The notes: generated by a model from the sequence alone, not told the origin. DNA of 64,000 bases from Orientallactaga sibirica (GCA_036365145.1 JAEOAD010001365.1:3493001-3557000); one strand, 5' to 3'. Counted from the stretch's first letter, positions 29,906 to 41,692 are shown. Numbers and translations are program-made.

Positions 29906-31240
29906 TTAAGAAATCCTAGTATTAGGCCAGAATCAGCAAGGAGCTACCCTGACTAGTCACAGGAAGTGCCCCTCACCTCACCACTCATCCTGGTGAGAGG
30001 ACGTGGAGGGCGCCTGTGTGGTGTCACTCATCACTGTTCACAGTTGGTGAGGAGAGGCAGGGCACTCAGGAACTGGGGTGTAGCAGGAGCCAAGCAGAAC
30101 CCTATGTCAGCAGTAGGTATGATATGGTCCACTCGTGTCTAGTTCTCCACTGCTGACTTCTACAACCACATCGGACTCTGCAGCCATCTCCAGCCCCTCT
30201 CTTGCCCTCGGATAGCCCCTTCAAGGCTTGGTTTAGGGAGCATATCTGATACAGGTAAGGAAAATGAACTGCTCAGCCTGACAGGAGAGTTTGAGATGCA
30301 ACGAGCTCTCCAACCTCAGTACATCCCAGAAGGTAACCTCCACGCGGATGCCTCCAAGGCTGGAAGGGAACAGAGGGCTGGAGACGGACCCCAGCCCCCC
30401 CGGTGTTCGTGTCTTAGTTATCACAGATGGTTGGCTTTGTTTGACTGAGGACATCTGCGGCCTCTCAGCAGGGAGCAGTCAAGGACATTGCCAGGTCGAC
30501 TGACGGTGCCACAGAAAACAAGCATCCTTAATTAGAGACATGTGGAAGAGGACACTCCGTGATAGGTGTGATCACAAGACTGTGACTCTCATCACTGCTG
30601 CGAGAGTGACGTGTGCATGTGCGAGAGGGGGGAGGGAGGGAAAGAGAGTTAGCTGGAGGCAGAAGCTCTGCCCTCTCCCCTCATCCTCATCCTCTCCTGC
30701 TGCCAGGGTGCAATTGCCACCTTTCCCCATCGCTCCACACCTGTCTCTTCTCCAGCTGGACTATTAGCCCTGCCTGTCATGTGTTCTAAGCCTTGTCTCC
30801 TGGAGGTGCCCGCCCCGCCACTCCCCGCTGTGAGCCAGGTCAGGCCTCCGTGGAAGGGAGGCTGTGAGCACACAGGCAAGGGGGTCTGTGGCTGTCTGTT
30901 TCTCTCTCTTCTCTACTCCCCACCCACCCAGGCAGGCTGCTGGCAAGGATGGTCTGGCAAAGGCTGGCGTTTTCTGATCGGAAGCCAGGCTCGGCACAGC
31001 TGCCCGTCAGCAAGCACGTGCCTTTACAAGGATTCCTCTTCTCCCTGGGCTGGGGACTTCCCTGCCTAACATTTGCTTCACCCTCAGAGCGTGCCCAGGC
31101 CACAGCATAGACCCCTCAGACAGCCTGCTCTCACCCTCTGCTGAGAAGAAGGCATGGACCCCAATAGGACCTTGTGTCGATTCCCCCATGGGATGTAACC
31201 TGCCCAGATACCTCCACGGGACCCGGGCCTGGGAGGAGCT
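29906..31240. other. Unique non-coding DNA
   Basis: No gene or repeat recognised. GC-rich, with a (TGCGAG)-like purine run near 30620-30650 and TCC-rich sequence at 30670-30700. Several overlapping open frames on both strands show no known protein. Confidence 0.5.
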
Positions 31241-31774
31241 TGCTATGATTGGGAACTGGAATGTTGCCCACAGGCTCGCACCTTGCATGTTCAGCCCCCA
31301 GCTTGAGGCACTATTGTGAAGACCTTTAGAAGTAAGGCTCCATCGTGTGATAGTCTGAAGGCCTTTAGAAGTAAGGTCCATTGTGTGATAGTCTGAAGAC
31401 CTTTAGAAGTAAGGCTCCATCGTGTGATAGTCTGAAGGCCTTTAGAAGTAAGGTCCATTGTGTGATAGTCTGAAGGCCTTTAGAAGTAAGGCTCCGTCGT
31501 GTGATAGTCTGAAGACCTTTAGAAAGTGGGGCCTGGCTGGCCGGTCACTAGTAGGTCATTAGTAGTGAGCCATTTCAGGCTATACCTGTCCCTGGTTGTG
31601 CTGTCCCCACTTCTGTCACCATATGAGGAAGCCTGTGTGATTTTCACCCCACTGCCTTTCCTGCTACGCTGGCCTGAAATCCCTCTGAAACCACAAGCTA
31701 AAATAAATCTTTCCCTTTTCAAGTTGTTTCTGTCAGATATTTTGTCAGTACAACAAGGAAAGTAATGAATACCT
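31241..31774 (+). mobile_element. ORR1-like MaLR LTR with internal minisatellite
   Basis: Starts TGCTATGATTGGGAACTGG and ends 'CCACAAGCTAAAATAAATCT', 'CAAGTTGTTTCTGTCAGATA' and GGAAAGTAATGAATACC, the usual MaLR LTR ends. The interior is enlarged by the tandem repeat at 31318-31524, which appears to be an expansion of its own 'CCTTTAGAAGTAAGG' portion. Confidence 0.78.
31318..31524 (+). repeat. 38/39-bp tandem repeat with dimer structure
   Basis: Units start at 31318, 31357, 31395, 31434, 31472 and 31511 (partial). Lengths run 39, 38, 39, 38, 39. The first four alternate between an A type (GAAGACC..., GGCTCCATCGTG) and a B type (GAAGGCC..., GGTCCATTGTG). The fifth is a recombinant: B-type start, A-type middle. 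This is a 77-bp higher-order unit. Confidence 0.97.
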
Positions 31775-32164
31775 TGGGTGAGAACTTCCCTGAGTGAGGG
31801 GAAGGGAAGGACAGCTCTAAGAACACGAAAGGACATCTCCAGGCTCCAACAGCCATGGCTGTTGGTACCCTTTGGCTGGGAGCTGAACAAGCTCTCTCCC
31901 GTGGACGCTTCCCTGAGACTCTGCAGGTAGGGTTACACGGAAGCACGTTCTTCTAGGAATTAGGAGCCTATGGCTTGGCCTGGTGGGTCACCCTTATCCT
32001 TTTATCTCTGCCTTGTCTGAAGGGTGGCAGCTGTGCCAAGCCATATGTCACTGTCACTGTCACTGTCTTTTCACACAGAAAAGAGCATGGTGACATTGCA
32101 GTTAGAAACAGGAAGTAGAGGACAAACAGGAAACGAGGCTGGGCTATCAAACCTCAAAGCCCAT
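31775..32164. other. Unique non-coding DNA
   Basis: Nothing recognised apart from a short GTCACT triple repeat at 32047-32066. Confidence 0.5.
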
Positions 32165-32280
32165 CCTTAGCGACTCACTATCTCCAGTAAACTCCATCTT
32201 GTAAAGGTTCCACAACCTTCCCAAGCAAGCTGGGGGACACATAAACCTATGGGGGACGTTTGACATGCAAACCACAAGAA
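32165..32280 (-). mobile_element. MaLR LTR fragment, minus strand
   Basis: 'GTAAAGGTTCCACAACCTTC', 'GGGGGACACATAAACCTATG' and 'TTTGACATGCAAACCA' match the minus-strand 5' half seen more completely at 33010-33285. Confidence 0.55.
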
Positions 32281-33009
32281 GAAGCTCCCAGACTTTGCTC
32301 CTTGCTAATAAACTCATAGTTAGCACAGCCCTTGTTCTGAACTGTTCAGATTATTCTTACACATCAGTGAACGTTACAGAGGTCATGAAAATCCTCAGTT
32401 TGAACCGAGTTAGTCAGCAGTGGGATATCCTGAGGATTCCTCTTGTGGCTGGTGTCCGAAGTGAGCCAGTCTTCGGGAGGATTTTGTCCTTAGCTTGGAG
32501 TCTGATGATAACTCCGGGTGGCCCATGTCATGGTTGCACGGTCGCCCAGGGGGTGGCTCAGAACATGAGCCATGGCGCTTTCCCATAGCCGACGTAGAAC
32601 AATGATTGCTGGGGTGAGGACCAGACAAGTGGGGCTTTAAAGCAAGGGCAACTGTGAGCCACAGGGGGCTGGCTTTCAGGCCCTCAGAAGAACGCGGCAG
32701 CAGGCAGCATAGCAGTGTGCAGTCTAGCTCAGAGCTGACCTCTCCAGCCAAGTGCACACAATGGAAGCCCTGGCTGGGCAGAGCCAGGCTCGGCTGTGGA
32801 AGGAGGAGAAGGCTCCTCAGTCTCAATGCCACTTTCTCAGAGACACTCCTGTGTGCCTGAGTTCGTGAACAGCTTCACATGGAAATGGGGTCTTAGGAAA
32901 GAACAGCGCATCCTCACATCCTTCCTCTGCCCAGCATCTTCTCAGAGTAGATCAACTACCTTTCTCGGTGCTGAGACAAGGTTCCTGTCGCAAGTATCTG
33001 AGGGGCAGC
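32281..33009. other. Unique non-coding DNA
   Basis: No gene recognised. The frame at 32265-32588 is open for 107 codons but resembles no known protein, and the opposite strand is open too. Confidence 0.5.
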
Positions 33010-33285
33010 AAGATTTATCTTAGCTCACGGTTTCAGTCCCTCACAGAGAGGAAGGCACTGCAGAGTGCCTGGCAGGAGGAGCATGAAGCAGCGGTCCCTC
33101 ACATCCTGGAGGATCTGCAAGGGCTAAACCAGAGCTGGAGGTGAACTGTCCCTAGAGACGCACCTCTGCCAGGCACACCTCCCACCCTAAAGGTTCCATA
33201 ACCTTCCACAACAGTGCCCCCCGCTGGGGCCCAAGTGTTTAAACATGTGAGCCTGTGAAGGACGTCACACGTCCAAACCAAAGCA
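33010..33285 (-). mobile_element. MaLR-type LTR, minus strand
   Basis: 'TTATCTTAGCTCACGGTTTC', 'TAAAGGTTCCATAACCTTCC', 'GGCCCAAGTGTTTAAACATG' and GACGTCACACGTCCAAACC follow minus-orientation MaLR order. Confidence 0.6.
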
Positions 33286-33859
33286 CAAAGCAAAACCAGA
33301 GAATCTAGCCAGTCCCTCACAGACACACAGAATCACAGGATCACAGGGTCTGGAGCTCCTCAGCTCCTTGTGAACAAGCTTGAACCTTCCCTGCAGTAAC
33401 CATTTGCTCATCTCGACACCTAAAAAGACATCGAGTGAACGGAAGACAGTGGCAGGGTGTATACCAGCTCTCAAAGGGCAGTAATGGCGCAGCTAAGGGG
33501 AAAAGGTCACGCGTCTTCCTGGCCCCATGCTGACTGCGGCCTCCACAGTATCTCATTTAATTCTCCCGATACCTTCTGACGCAGCGTCTATTGTACATAG
33601 TCCCCAGCTTGCAACGGTTCAACTTGTGGTTTTACAACTTTGCAATGGAGGAGAAGCAGATTAAGGAATCTACAGTCTGTGAGTTTTGAATTGATAGTGC
33701 TGCGTGGTGCTGGCTCACTTAGGGCGATGGGCAGCTGCAGCTACAGGTCTAGTTAGTCACGCAGTCACGAGGGGACCCAGAGATCCTCTGCAGTGAGATT
33801 TGCTACTAACCTCACATGTTCAGTAGGCTAGGTGCATTAAATGCAATTTCAGATTGAGC
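33286..33859. other. Unique non-coding DNA
   Basis: Nothing recognised. A short AATCACAGGATCACAGG tandem lies at 33331-33347. Confidence 0.5.
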
Positions 33860-34123
33860 TTTTTTATTATTTATTTTTTATGGGAGAGAGAGAGAGAGCA
33901 AATGAGCAAGAGAGAGAAGAGAAAGAGAATTGGCATGCCAGGGCCTCCAGCCACTGCAATTCAACTCCAGGCATGTGCTCCACCTTGTGCCTTGTGTGCA
34001 TGTGTTCAACCTTGTGCACTTTGTCACCTTGTGCGCCTGGCTTACGTGGGATCTAGAGAGTCAAACATGGGTCCTTAGGCTTTGCAGGCAAGTGCCTTAA
34101 TGACTAAGCCATCTCTCCAGCCC
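33860..34123 (-). mobile_element. DIP-like SINE, minus strand
   Basis: (GA)n tail region, 'GCCAGGGCCTCCAGCCACTG', an internally duplicated CCTTGTGC segment, 'CTTACGTGGGATCTAGAGAG' and the head complement 'AAGCCATCTCTCCAGCC'. Confidence 0.93.
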
Positions 34124-34328
34124 GAGGGTTTTTTTTTTTTTAATAAACACAATGTTACAGTTACAAGGAACGACAATACCATGTACTTTATTTGTAAGAG
34201 CTGGAGACTATCATGTCAGGCAAAACAAGACAGACAGACGGGAATTCTGCTCTTTCTCATACGTAGAAATTTCAGAACACTGAAGTCAAAGATTCTAAAT
34301 ACGTAAATACATAAAAACTGATGAACTG
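34124..34328. other. Unique, poly-T then AT-rich DNA
   Basis: A T run at 34127-34141 and about 180 bp of unassigned AT-rich DNA that may be an old L1 fragment, containing 'GGGAATTCTGCTCTTTCTCA'. Confidence 0.4.
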
Positions 34329-34630
34329 GAGCTGGAGAGATGACTCAGTGATTCAAGGTGCTTGCTTACAGAACTTGCCAACCCAGATCCAATCTTCCCT
34401 GGCACCCACGGAGAGCCGTGGGTAAAGTGGTATGTGTGTCTGTGATCTCCACCCGCTTACGACAATGGGAAGTGGAGACAAGAGAATCAGGAACTCGCCT
34501 GGCATTCATTTGCAGTGACAAGAGACCCTGTCTCAGAGAACGTGAAAGAAGAGCACACATACCTTGAGGGTGTTCTCTGACCTCCACACATGCGCTGTGG
34601 CATGTGTGCACACAGACACACAAATCAAAT
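34329..34630 (+). mobile_element. B4-like SINE, plus strand
   Basis: 'GGAGCTGGAGAGATGACTCA' head, B1-like middle (GACAAGAGACCCTGTCTCAG) and the B4 3' block 'GTGTTCTCTGACCTCCACAC' with a CA/AAATAAA tail. Confidence 0.82.
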
Positions 34631-37221
34631 AAAAAAGCAAGTGCATGGGTGATGGGAGAAGTGTTTTAGCATCAGACTCCAGAACAGCAGCCCTGAGGTC
34701 CCTAAGGTGAATGTTCGGGGGGAGGAGATGACCATCCTCCAGGGTACCGACCCTGAATAAACCCAATTTCCTTCCCACAACGCTGCCTCCCGAGTATTGC
34801 CCTTCATGTGGACAGTCAATGGACGTGGTCCCCGTAGCAACACTTACCAACAGCGAGCCTCACACTGAGCTGGATGAAACCCAAGCAAACCTGAGCTCTG
34901 CTGGGCGTGGAGCAGACGACGGTGGACGACTGCAGATACTTTCAGCTTGTGATGGGCTTGTCGCGATGGGGACTCGTCTTAAGTTGGGGAGTGTGTGTAT
35001 TAACCTAACGCCGTTTTCTTTGCCTATCGTTCCCTTATAGGTAGGGAAACCAGGTTCAGAAAAGTCAAATTTCTCCCAAGTTGTCTCTCCGCTTCATCCT
35101 TGCCACCCACACCCTGCGGTTTCTCCACATAGCAGCCCGTGGTGATCGGAATGTGACCCCTTCCTACGAAAGAACCTCCGTCGCACCCCACCTGCAGCAG
35201 GCAGCCTCTACAATGGTGCCCAGTGATCCCCATTGTCTGGTGACCTGCTCTTATAGCACCCTCCCCACCTGTGTGAACCTGACATAGACATTAGCTTCTA
35301 ACAAACAGCACACAGTGGAGTGATGGACGCTGCTTTTGAGGTTGGGTTACTACATTACTGTCTCTCACATCCTGCTCCCATGCCGTGAGCTGTCCTGTGA
35401 AGGGAGCCCCCCAACAAGGACCCGAGGGAGCACTTGGGCCAACAGCCTGAGACATTCCGTCCTGCCAACAGCCACTTGGCTGAACTGGGGAATGTAGCCT
35501 GCTCTAGCCGTTGCATCTTCAGGTGACACTTGAGTCCCAGACACACCTTGATGACAGCCTTTCTCGGCTGGTTTCCCGGTGGATTCCATTCCATGCGACA
35601 CAGGCCCGGGGCTCTTGAGATGCCCAAATTGCATTCTGGTGCAAACTGGGAAACAGTCCATCCCCCCTTCTGTTAGATGCCAGCTGAGCAAGTCTCTGTG
35701 TCCGAGTCCTTCTTGGCGTTTATTTCTAACCTCTCCCATAGGACTCAGATGTGGTGCAAAGAAGGCACAACCAGAGTGGAAAACGAGAGCTACCATGTTG
35801 CATGTAAGCTCATTTGTGTTCCTCTTCCTTCTCCCACGACCCCTTTCCAATTCCTCCGCGGTCTCCAAAGGATCTGCAAGGGATGGGGTCTGTCTTCTCC
35901 CTCACCTGCTTTGAGCTTCCCTGCTCATTTTTCTCCTCAGAAGCTCCACTCTCAGTGGGCATGGCTTCCTTCCCCAGTGGGCCAGGAGCCTGTTGAAGGC
36001 AGGTGCTTGGGGCTGGCTCAGTGATGCTACTCACTAGATGGGGCTGTGTGCAATTCCCCCTCCCCCCAGACGTCAGAGGTTGAACTGCGTTGACCTGAAA
36101 GGGAAGTGAGGTGGTCTGAGATTAGGAGGTAGGGTGTTCTACCTGCTGGGTCAGAACGCACACGGTCTGCTACAGATGTGGCTGTGAATCTGCTCTTGAA
36201 CCAAGGCACTTGCTGGGGTCCCCAAGCTCCTCTCACGAAAGCCCCACGTTGGTTCTCTAGCTGCCCAGAGCCTGCCCTTGGCCCTCTGGCAGAACCAGAG
36301 TAGAGCATGAGAGGGTTGGAGGCATGGTCCGTGTCCCCACCGCCACACAGGACAGTTCAGCAAGGTAGTGGAGTCCAGGAGAGGTGGTCACCGGGAGGGA
36401 AGGCACACAGGTTTAAACAAGCAGCACACAGAGGCTGGAAGGCAGCCACCAGCCAGCTCTTCCAGAAGCTTCCCCAGGGAGCAGATCCACTTGGCACCTG
36501 GTCACGGTAATTACTGCTGAACTTTCAAACCTAACGCAGCAAACCGCAAATATTTAACATGTGTTTCTCCTCCCGGGGGCCCTGGAGGAACTTGGAGCAA
36601 ATGGCCAGATTCGCAACATGAACTCCGGAGTCTGTCCACAAAACGGATTAATAAAGAAGCCGGCGCGCGATGAGATGAGAGGCACAGTCCTCCAGCAAGC
36701 AGCAGGGCTCAGCCTGCAGCACCCACCTGGCTACCGTGGACTCCTGGCTCCCCAGTGGCCCACCCTAGAGCTCAACGGCACATATATGTGCAGGGACACT
36801 TGGGTGCCTGGACACACACGTCTCCAGGCTGGCAAGGGCCAGAAGCATGCACACCCGATATGCAGACCCAGGCTCTTATCCCTGCTCCTTGTGGCCTCAG
36901 ACAGTGCCAAGCGAGCCAAGGAGCCTCTTGGATTAGGATCGATTTGTAGGACTGCCCTGTGCTACCAAACCCTGCCCATGAGGCCGTCTAGCAGGGGATG
37001 ACCAAGGTACCTAACTTACGTAAGGGCAAGAACACAAGGTCAGCCTGGGGGTGGTGTAGAGAGAGAGACTCTACTGTGGCATGCGTCTGTGGCCCACCAG
37101 TGTGGCTCCCTGTGACTCTGGAGGAGGCACATCTTTGGCACAGACAGGCCAGGGATGGGAAGCAACTGGCTCAAGATCAAGGACAGGAAACTGGCTCTGA
37201 GGAAGGAGCTCACTTTGCAAG
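34631..37221. other. Unique non-coding DNA
   Basis: About 2.6 kb with no interspersed repeat I can name, the longest such run in the window. Frames of 110-170 codons exist on both strands near 35365-36024 but resemble nothing known. A candidate regulatory core at 36500-36690 is listed separately. Low repeat content itself hints at constraint. Confidence 0.5.
36500..36690. promoter_or_regulatory. Candidate conserved regulatory element
   Basis: Contains 'CACGGTAATTACTGCTGAAC', 'CCGCAAATATTTAACATGTG', 'AACGGATTAATAAAGAAGCC' (CDX/HOX-like) and retained CpGs in 'CCGGCGCGCGATGAGATG'. Repeat-free and unlike its flanks. Confidence 0.38.
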
Positions 37222-37322
37222 CAGGTGAAGCTGAGCTTGGTGGTGCCCAGCTCTAATCCCAGCACTCAGGAGGCTGGGGGCAGGAAGATGGTGACTGTGA
37301 AGTCAGCCTTGGCTGCACACTA
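37222..37322 (+). mobile_element. B1 fragment, plus strand
   Basis: 'GAAGCTGAGCTTGGTGGTGC', 'CTCTAATCCCAGCACTCAGG' and 'GTCAGCCTTGGCTGCACACT'. The 3' part is lost. Confidence 0.8.
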
Positions 37323-37327
37323 AGATC

Positions 37328-37625
37328 CTGTGTGGTGGCTTGAATCAGATGTTCCCCGTGAACTCCTGTGTTCTGAATGCTTGGTCGCCAGCTGATGGCA
37401 ATGTGGGAGGTGGAGCCTTGCCAAAGGAGGCGTGTTGTTGGGGTGGGCTTTGGGGTGATATCGCCATCTTCTCCTTACCAGAGAACTGCTCACTCTCCTG
37501 ATGCTATTTGCCACCTGCTGTGGCAGAGGTGATGTCCAGCCTCTGTTCACGCCATGCTTTCCCCTGCCATCATGGAGCTTCCCCTCACCCATGAGGTCCA
37601 CAGGCATGCTCTACCTCACGGCTGA
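37328..37625 (+). mobile_element. MaLR-type LTR, plus strand (partial)
   Basis: 'GTGGCTTGAATCAGATGTTC', 'GGTCGCCAGCTGATGGCAAT', 'GTGGGAGGTGGAGCCTTGCC' and 'GCCATCATGGAGCTTCCCCT'. It shares the 'ATGGAGCTTCCCCT' end with the copy at 46804, but the polyadenylation end is lost. Confidence 0.72.
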
Positions 37626-38407
37626 CATATCACACTTAAACAGTTCAGTGCTACATCCCAGTGTGGCCAGGCCCTCATGTCTTGGCAGGCAGTGGGCTGT
37701 CTCTGTCCTCAGCCTTGCCCACACCCATGTCTTCCACTCCTGGTGAAGACGCACCATCATCCCTAAGGTCAAATGTCCTTGGTCCAGGGCCTTGAGGCAG
37801 AGTCAGGTCAATTTGAGTCTGAGCTGACCACCTTCTCTGGAAGAAGAATGTAGGAAGCCCAAGATGCAGCAAAAACAATGACCTTCACACTCCATCCTGG
37901 CTGCTTCTCACTAGGCTGGGGGGGGGGAGGGGCGGTCAGGACCATTTCTGTATTTGTATTCCCAGGGTCCCCACTGGGCAAGTCTAGCTCAGACGGGAGC
38001 ATCAGTCACCTATATCTTGTGATCAGGCCCTGGCCTAGGTCATTCTGACCTAAGCCTTCTCAAAGCACCTGTCACAACCAGACAGACAAGGACTCAAAAG
38101 GGAACAGTGAATGCCAGGGGCAGGGATGAAGCTAAATGTTCCAGACCGATTCAGGCACCTGTTGGGTCATAGCCATACTCTTGTTGCACCCCTGAGTTGA
38201 GGTCCTCAGAGTCTCCATGTGGGGAGGAGCAGAGGAGGCCTGAGGAGTTCTGGGGAATCAAGAGAGAAGTAAAACCTCCCTCTTTTGGGGCATTTGAAAC
38301 ACGTAAAGGTGACGAGGAAATGACAGCTTCCTGGGCTTTGGGAGAAACGGAGGGGTTGTGGCCTCCTCTGAGATACCACATGGATAGACACAGCAGAGAC
38401 CCTGGGA
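37626..38407. other. Unique non-coding DNA
   Basis: Nothing recognised apart from a G run at 37917-37937. Confidence 0.5.
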
Positions 38408-38413
38408 GACACA

Positions 38414-38465
<52 letters not shown>
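38408..38465 (+). repeat. (CA)n microsatellite
   Basis: About 27 CA repeats with one interruption (CACATACA). Overlapping minus-strand frames rich in Val/Cys are artefacts of it. Confidence 0.97.
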
Positions 38466-38466
<1 letters not shown>

Positions 38467-38467
<1 letters not shown>

Positions 38468-38570
38468 GTGAGACAGGCTTTTGCTCTGTAGCCCAGGCTG
38501 GGCCTTGAACCCATGATCCTCCTGTTTCCCAGTGCTGTATTTATAGGTGTGCCCCTCCACACCCCATATG
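38467..38570 (-). mobile_element. B1-like fragment, minus strand (old)
   Basis: 'GTGAGACAGGCTTTTGCTCT', 'GTAGCCCAGGCTGGGCCTTG' and 'TTATAGGTGTGCCCCTCCAC' are B1 complement landmarks. The preceding (CA)n occupies the tail position. Confidence 0.72.
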
Positions 38571-41078
38571 TGGACATTGATTTTCAGTTTTCACCTTTGC
38601 AAACTTCATTACTAGGAATTCCAAGTTTGGATGATTAGGACTTCAAGCTCATCTCCAGAGGACGGGCAGCAGGCGGGCAGAGCTCAGACACGCCGCACCC
38701 CAAGGGCCATGTACAGGGCTATGGTCTGAAACCAAAGGGAGACAGAGGGTCCTTCGCATCTGTGACCAGCTCTGAAGATGCAGAGACTCGGCTGGGTGCC
38801 CCCATTGCACACAGCCACACAGCTCTGGAGCCCCCAGTCTTACACACTCTGTGCACACACACTCGTATCTCTCGTGGCAGCGTCCTCCCACGTAGCACAA
38901 GTGCACCCATAGCAGAATGAGTGTCCTGTCGGGAACTCTGCACTGAGCTGGCCCGCTGGAGCTCTGGACAACTGCCACCTCCCGCCAGGTGCTCCTCCAG
39001 GACCCGTCAAGGGAGGGGGTGACAGGAAGCTCTTCTGCTTCTATGCACCTCACTTCTAGCTGAGGCATGCCGGGGGTGGCGGGGGCGGAGGTGACAGCTA
39101 TAGAGAGGAGGAACTCCCTGACTCACCTCTGCCCCAGCCCCCCCAAAGCAGGTGTCTGGGGCACCTGGCTTGGGAACCTTACAGCTGTGTTTCTCACACA
39201 CTCGTCACCACAGCAGCCCTTCCTGAATGACTCTTCCCTACCCTGGATGCCCCAAGGGTGAGTAGGAAAGTGGGGGAGAGGCAGAAAAAAAAAAAAAAAG
39301 GCAGAAGTCAGGGCCAGGAGCAGCTGGTCTGGGCCTGATCCCTCCCCCATCCAGAGCCACCATCCCTGGCACGTAGAACCTGCCTGACAGACAGCAGCAC
39401 ACAGAGGGGGAGGGGCGCCCTCCAGGCGGCAGCCACACATGTTAAGGTGTCTTCAATTATTCATGGAGACTTGGAAGGGCTGCCTTCCTGCCGAGAGCAG
39501 CAGCCCCTTGGCCACGCTTTTGCAGGCTGCAAGCTCACTGCTCCTCTGGCGATGCCCCATGGGGGTGGCCACACGTGTCCTCGTCCAGGAATAAAGGGGG
39601 CATAGGGAATGCAAATACCCCACTTTACGCTGCTCCTGACCCCAGGAGTGAGAACCTGTTAAGCCCCACCTTAGCACCTTCCCTTTTTCCCCCGCCCCCT
39701 GAGAGTCTGCACAGGGTTAGAGGACAGGAAGGTGTCAGGCCTTATTCCCAGGGCGCAGCTATGGCCGTGGCACAGGGTCTGTGGGAAAGACCAGTAACCC
39801 TTATCCAAACTGGGTGACACGTGTCACCACACAATAGGACACAGGATCCCGTTGGACCAATCAGCTTGGTCTACGCTCAAGTCACAGGCTTGTCACACGG
39901 TCAGATGGTGATAATGGAAGCTTGGAGATGTCTGTTCCACCCCCACTGGAAAATGCCACCTAGATCTGAAGCAGCTGAGTTCCGATGGCACTGAGACCAC
40001 AGCCGAACAGAGCCCTACGGATGCTGTGCCTTGCGACGAGAGAGCACGCATCCCACCAAGATCCTCCTCCGATGGCCACTTGCTTTCTCCAGGAGAAAGG
40101 ACAGTGGGTGAGCACAGGGCTCCAGTCACGCCTCTTCTCCTCCCAGGGCGGCAGGGCCAGTGAGATGGCCCAGGGTAGCATGGGCCTGAAGGGCGTCTCA
40201 TCTCCTGGAGACAGGACTCATAGAGGTGTCCGAGGAGGCCACAGCCTCTGGCCTTTTCGTGTTGAGTACAGGTCCCAGCTCACACTTCCATGTGGACACA
40301 TTCACGTGCGCACACACACCAAGAAGTTCTACTCTATGCCCGCGTGTGCACAGGGACGCTCAGAGAGAAGCCCCTTTTCCAAATACTCAGAGGAGCATGC
40401 GCTTGTGATAGGCTCACGTTCGCAGACACTGAGTCCCACACTCACGTGTGGACTCACGTGTTGTACACATGAGCCGGGCCAGCACCCTGGGCTTGGCAGG
40501 GGAGTGTAGCTGCTAGCACCTTCTGGGAGCAGAGACACACTGATAGGCGGCAGGGTGAACACCAGGTGAAAAATGATTAGCTGTCACTCAGGGCTTGATG
40601 GATGCTGCCGCCCTGCTCCCCTTGCTCTTGGCAAAGGGCTGACGTGGTATCGATCCACTTAGTGTATTCAGATCAGCAGCCGCAAAGGCTGAGCCACGAC
40701 GAGCTGAAGAACATAGAAACAGGGGAGGGAAGGGCGGTCGTGGGAAAAGGGATGAAGGAATGCTTCCACCAGGCCAGCCAGCTCCACAGACTCTGGCTGG
40801 GCTTGGGATGTGCATTCCAGAAACTTCCTGTCCTGTCATGCCCCTTCTGGGTTCACATTACCAGTCACAAATGCCCAGGCTTAGTTGAAGAGAGGAGGGG
40901 AATATCAGGAGGCAAAGGTCAGAAGAGCAGCGGCCGAGGGAGACCTGGGAGCTCCCGACGTAAGAGCCACGGGAACGCGCCAGCCCTGGACGCGCCTCTG
41001 AGCTTCCTTTTACCCCTGGGAGAACCTGGTCCACACTACGGATGATGGCTTCGTCTACTAATAAACCTTCGTGGAACA
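38571..41078. other. Unique non-coding DNA
   Basis: About 2.5 kb, GC-rich, with no recognised repeat or exon. Frames up to 174 codons (39985-40509 plus, 38649-39068 minus) show no known domain. An A run lies at 39286-39299. CACACGTG-like motifs recur at 40300-40465. Confidence 0.5.
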
Positions 41079-41094
41079 TTGCCTCACCTACTTC

Positions 41095-41317
41095 TTTTTT
41101 TAAAATTTCATTTTTTATTTGAGAAAGCAAGAGAGAAAGAGGGAGAGAGAAAGAGAGAGAGAATGGTTGCGCCAGGCCCTCCAGCCACTGCAAACAAACT
41201 CCAGATGCATGCGCCACTTTGTGCATCTGGCTTATGTGGGTCCTGGGGAATTGAACTGAGGTCCTTTGGCTTTGCAGGCAAATGCCTTAACCGCTAAGCC
41301 ATCTCTCCAGCCCTCAA
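41095..41317 (-). mobile_element. DIP-like SINE, minus strand (outer end of nested stack)
   Basis: 'GAGAAAGCAAGAGAGAAAGA', 'CCAGGCCCTCCAGCCACTGC', 'GGTCCTTTGGCTTTGCAGGC' and the head complement. It is followed by another element's AAATAAATAAAAT tail. Confidence 0.92.
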
Positions 41318-41344
41318 ATAAATAAAATATTTTTTTAAAAAAAG

Positions 41345-41563
41345 AAGTAAGATGGCTTAGCGGTTAAGGCACCTCCCTGCTAAGCCTAAGAACGCCCATT
41401 CAATTCTCCACGTCCCATGTTTAGCCAGATGCATAGTGACGCAAGGGCGCGATGCTGCACTTTCCCACAAGGGGGCACACGCATCTAGAGTTCATTCACA
41501 GTGGCTGAGAGGCTGCTGGCGTGCCCATTCTGTCTGTATCTCTCCAAAAAAAATTATTTATTT
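41345..41563 (+). mobile_element. DIP-like SINE variant, plus strand, head-truncated
   Basis: Begins within the head (AAGATGGCTTAGCGGTTAAG) and shows the variant body 'CCCACAAGGGGGCACACGCA'. It is one of several nested elements between 41.09 and 42.12 kb. Confidence 0.9.
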
Positions 41564-41566
41564 GGG

Positions 41567-41660
41567 GGTTGGGGATTTAGCTCAGTGGATGAGCGCTTGC
41601 CTAGCAAGTGCAAGGCCCTGGGTTCAGTCCTCAGGACCGAAAAAAAAAAAAAAAAAAAAA
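41567..41660 (+). mobile_element. Full-length ID SINE, plus strand
   Basis: Near-consensus ID/BC1: 'GGGGATTTAGCTCAGTGGAT', 'GCGCTTGCCTAGCAAGTGCA', 'GGGTTCAGTCCTCAGGACCG' and a pure A tail. The youngest-looking ID in the window; it has both A and B boxes. Confidence 0.95.
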
Positions 41661-41692
41661 GACAAAATCACAAAGACCAAAAAAAAAAAAAG

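Noticed and set aside
36640..36690. A CpG island or promoter
   Set aside because: Only a handful of CpGs in about 30 bp; no sustained GC/CpG-rich span, TATA or initiator context.
39985..40509. A 174-codon plus-strand frame
   Set aside because: GC-rich DNA gives long chance frames. There is no known domain and it overlaps other frames on both strands.
41567..41660. A tRNA gene with A and B boxes
   Set aside because: It is an ID SINE: poly(A) tail follows, the cloverleaf pairs poorly, and the same unit recurs elsewhere.
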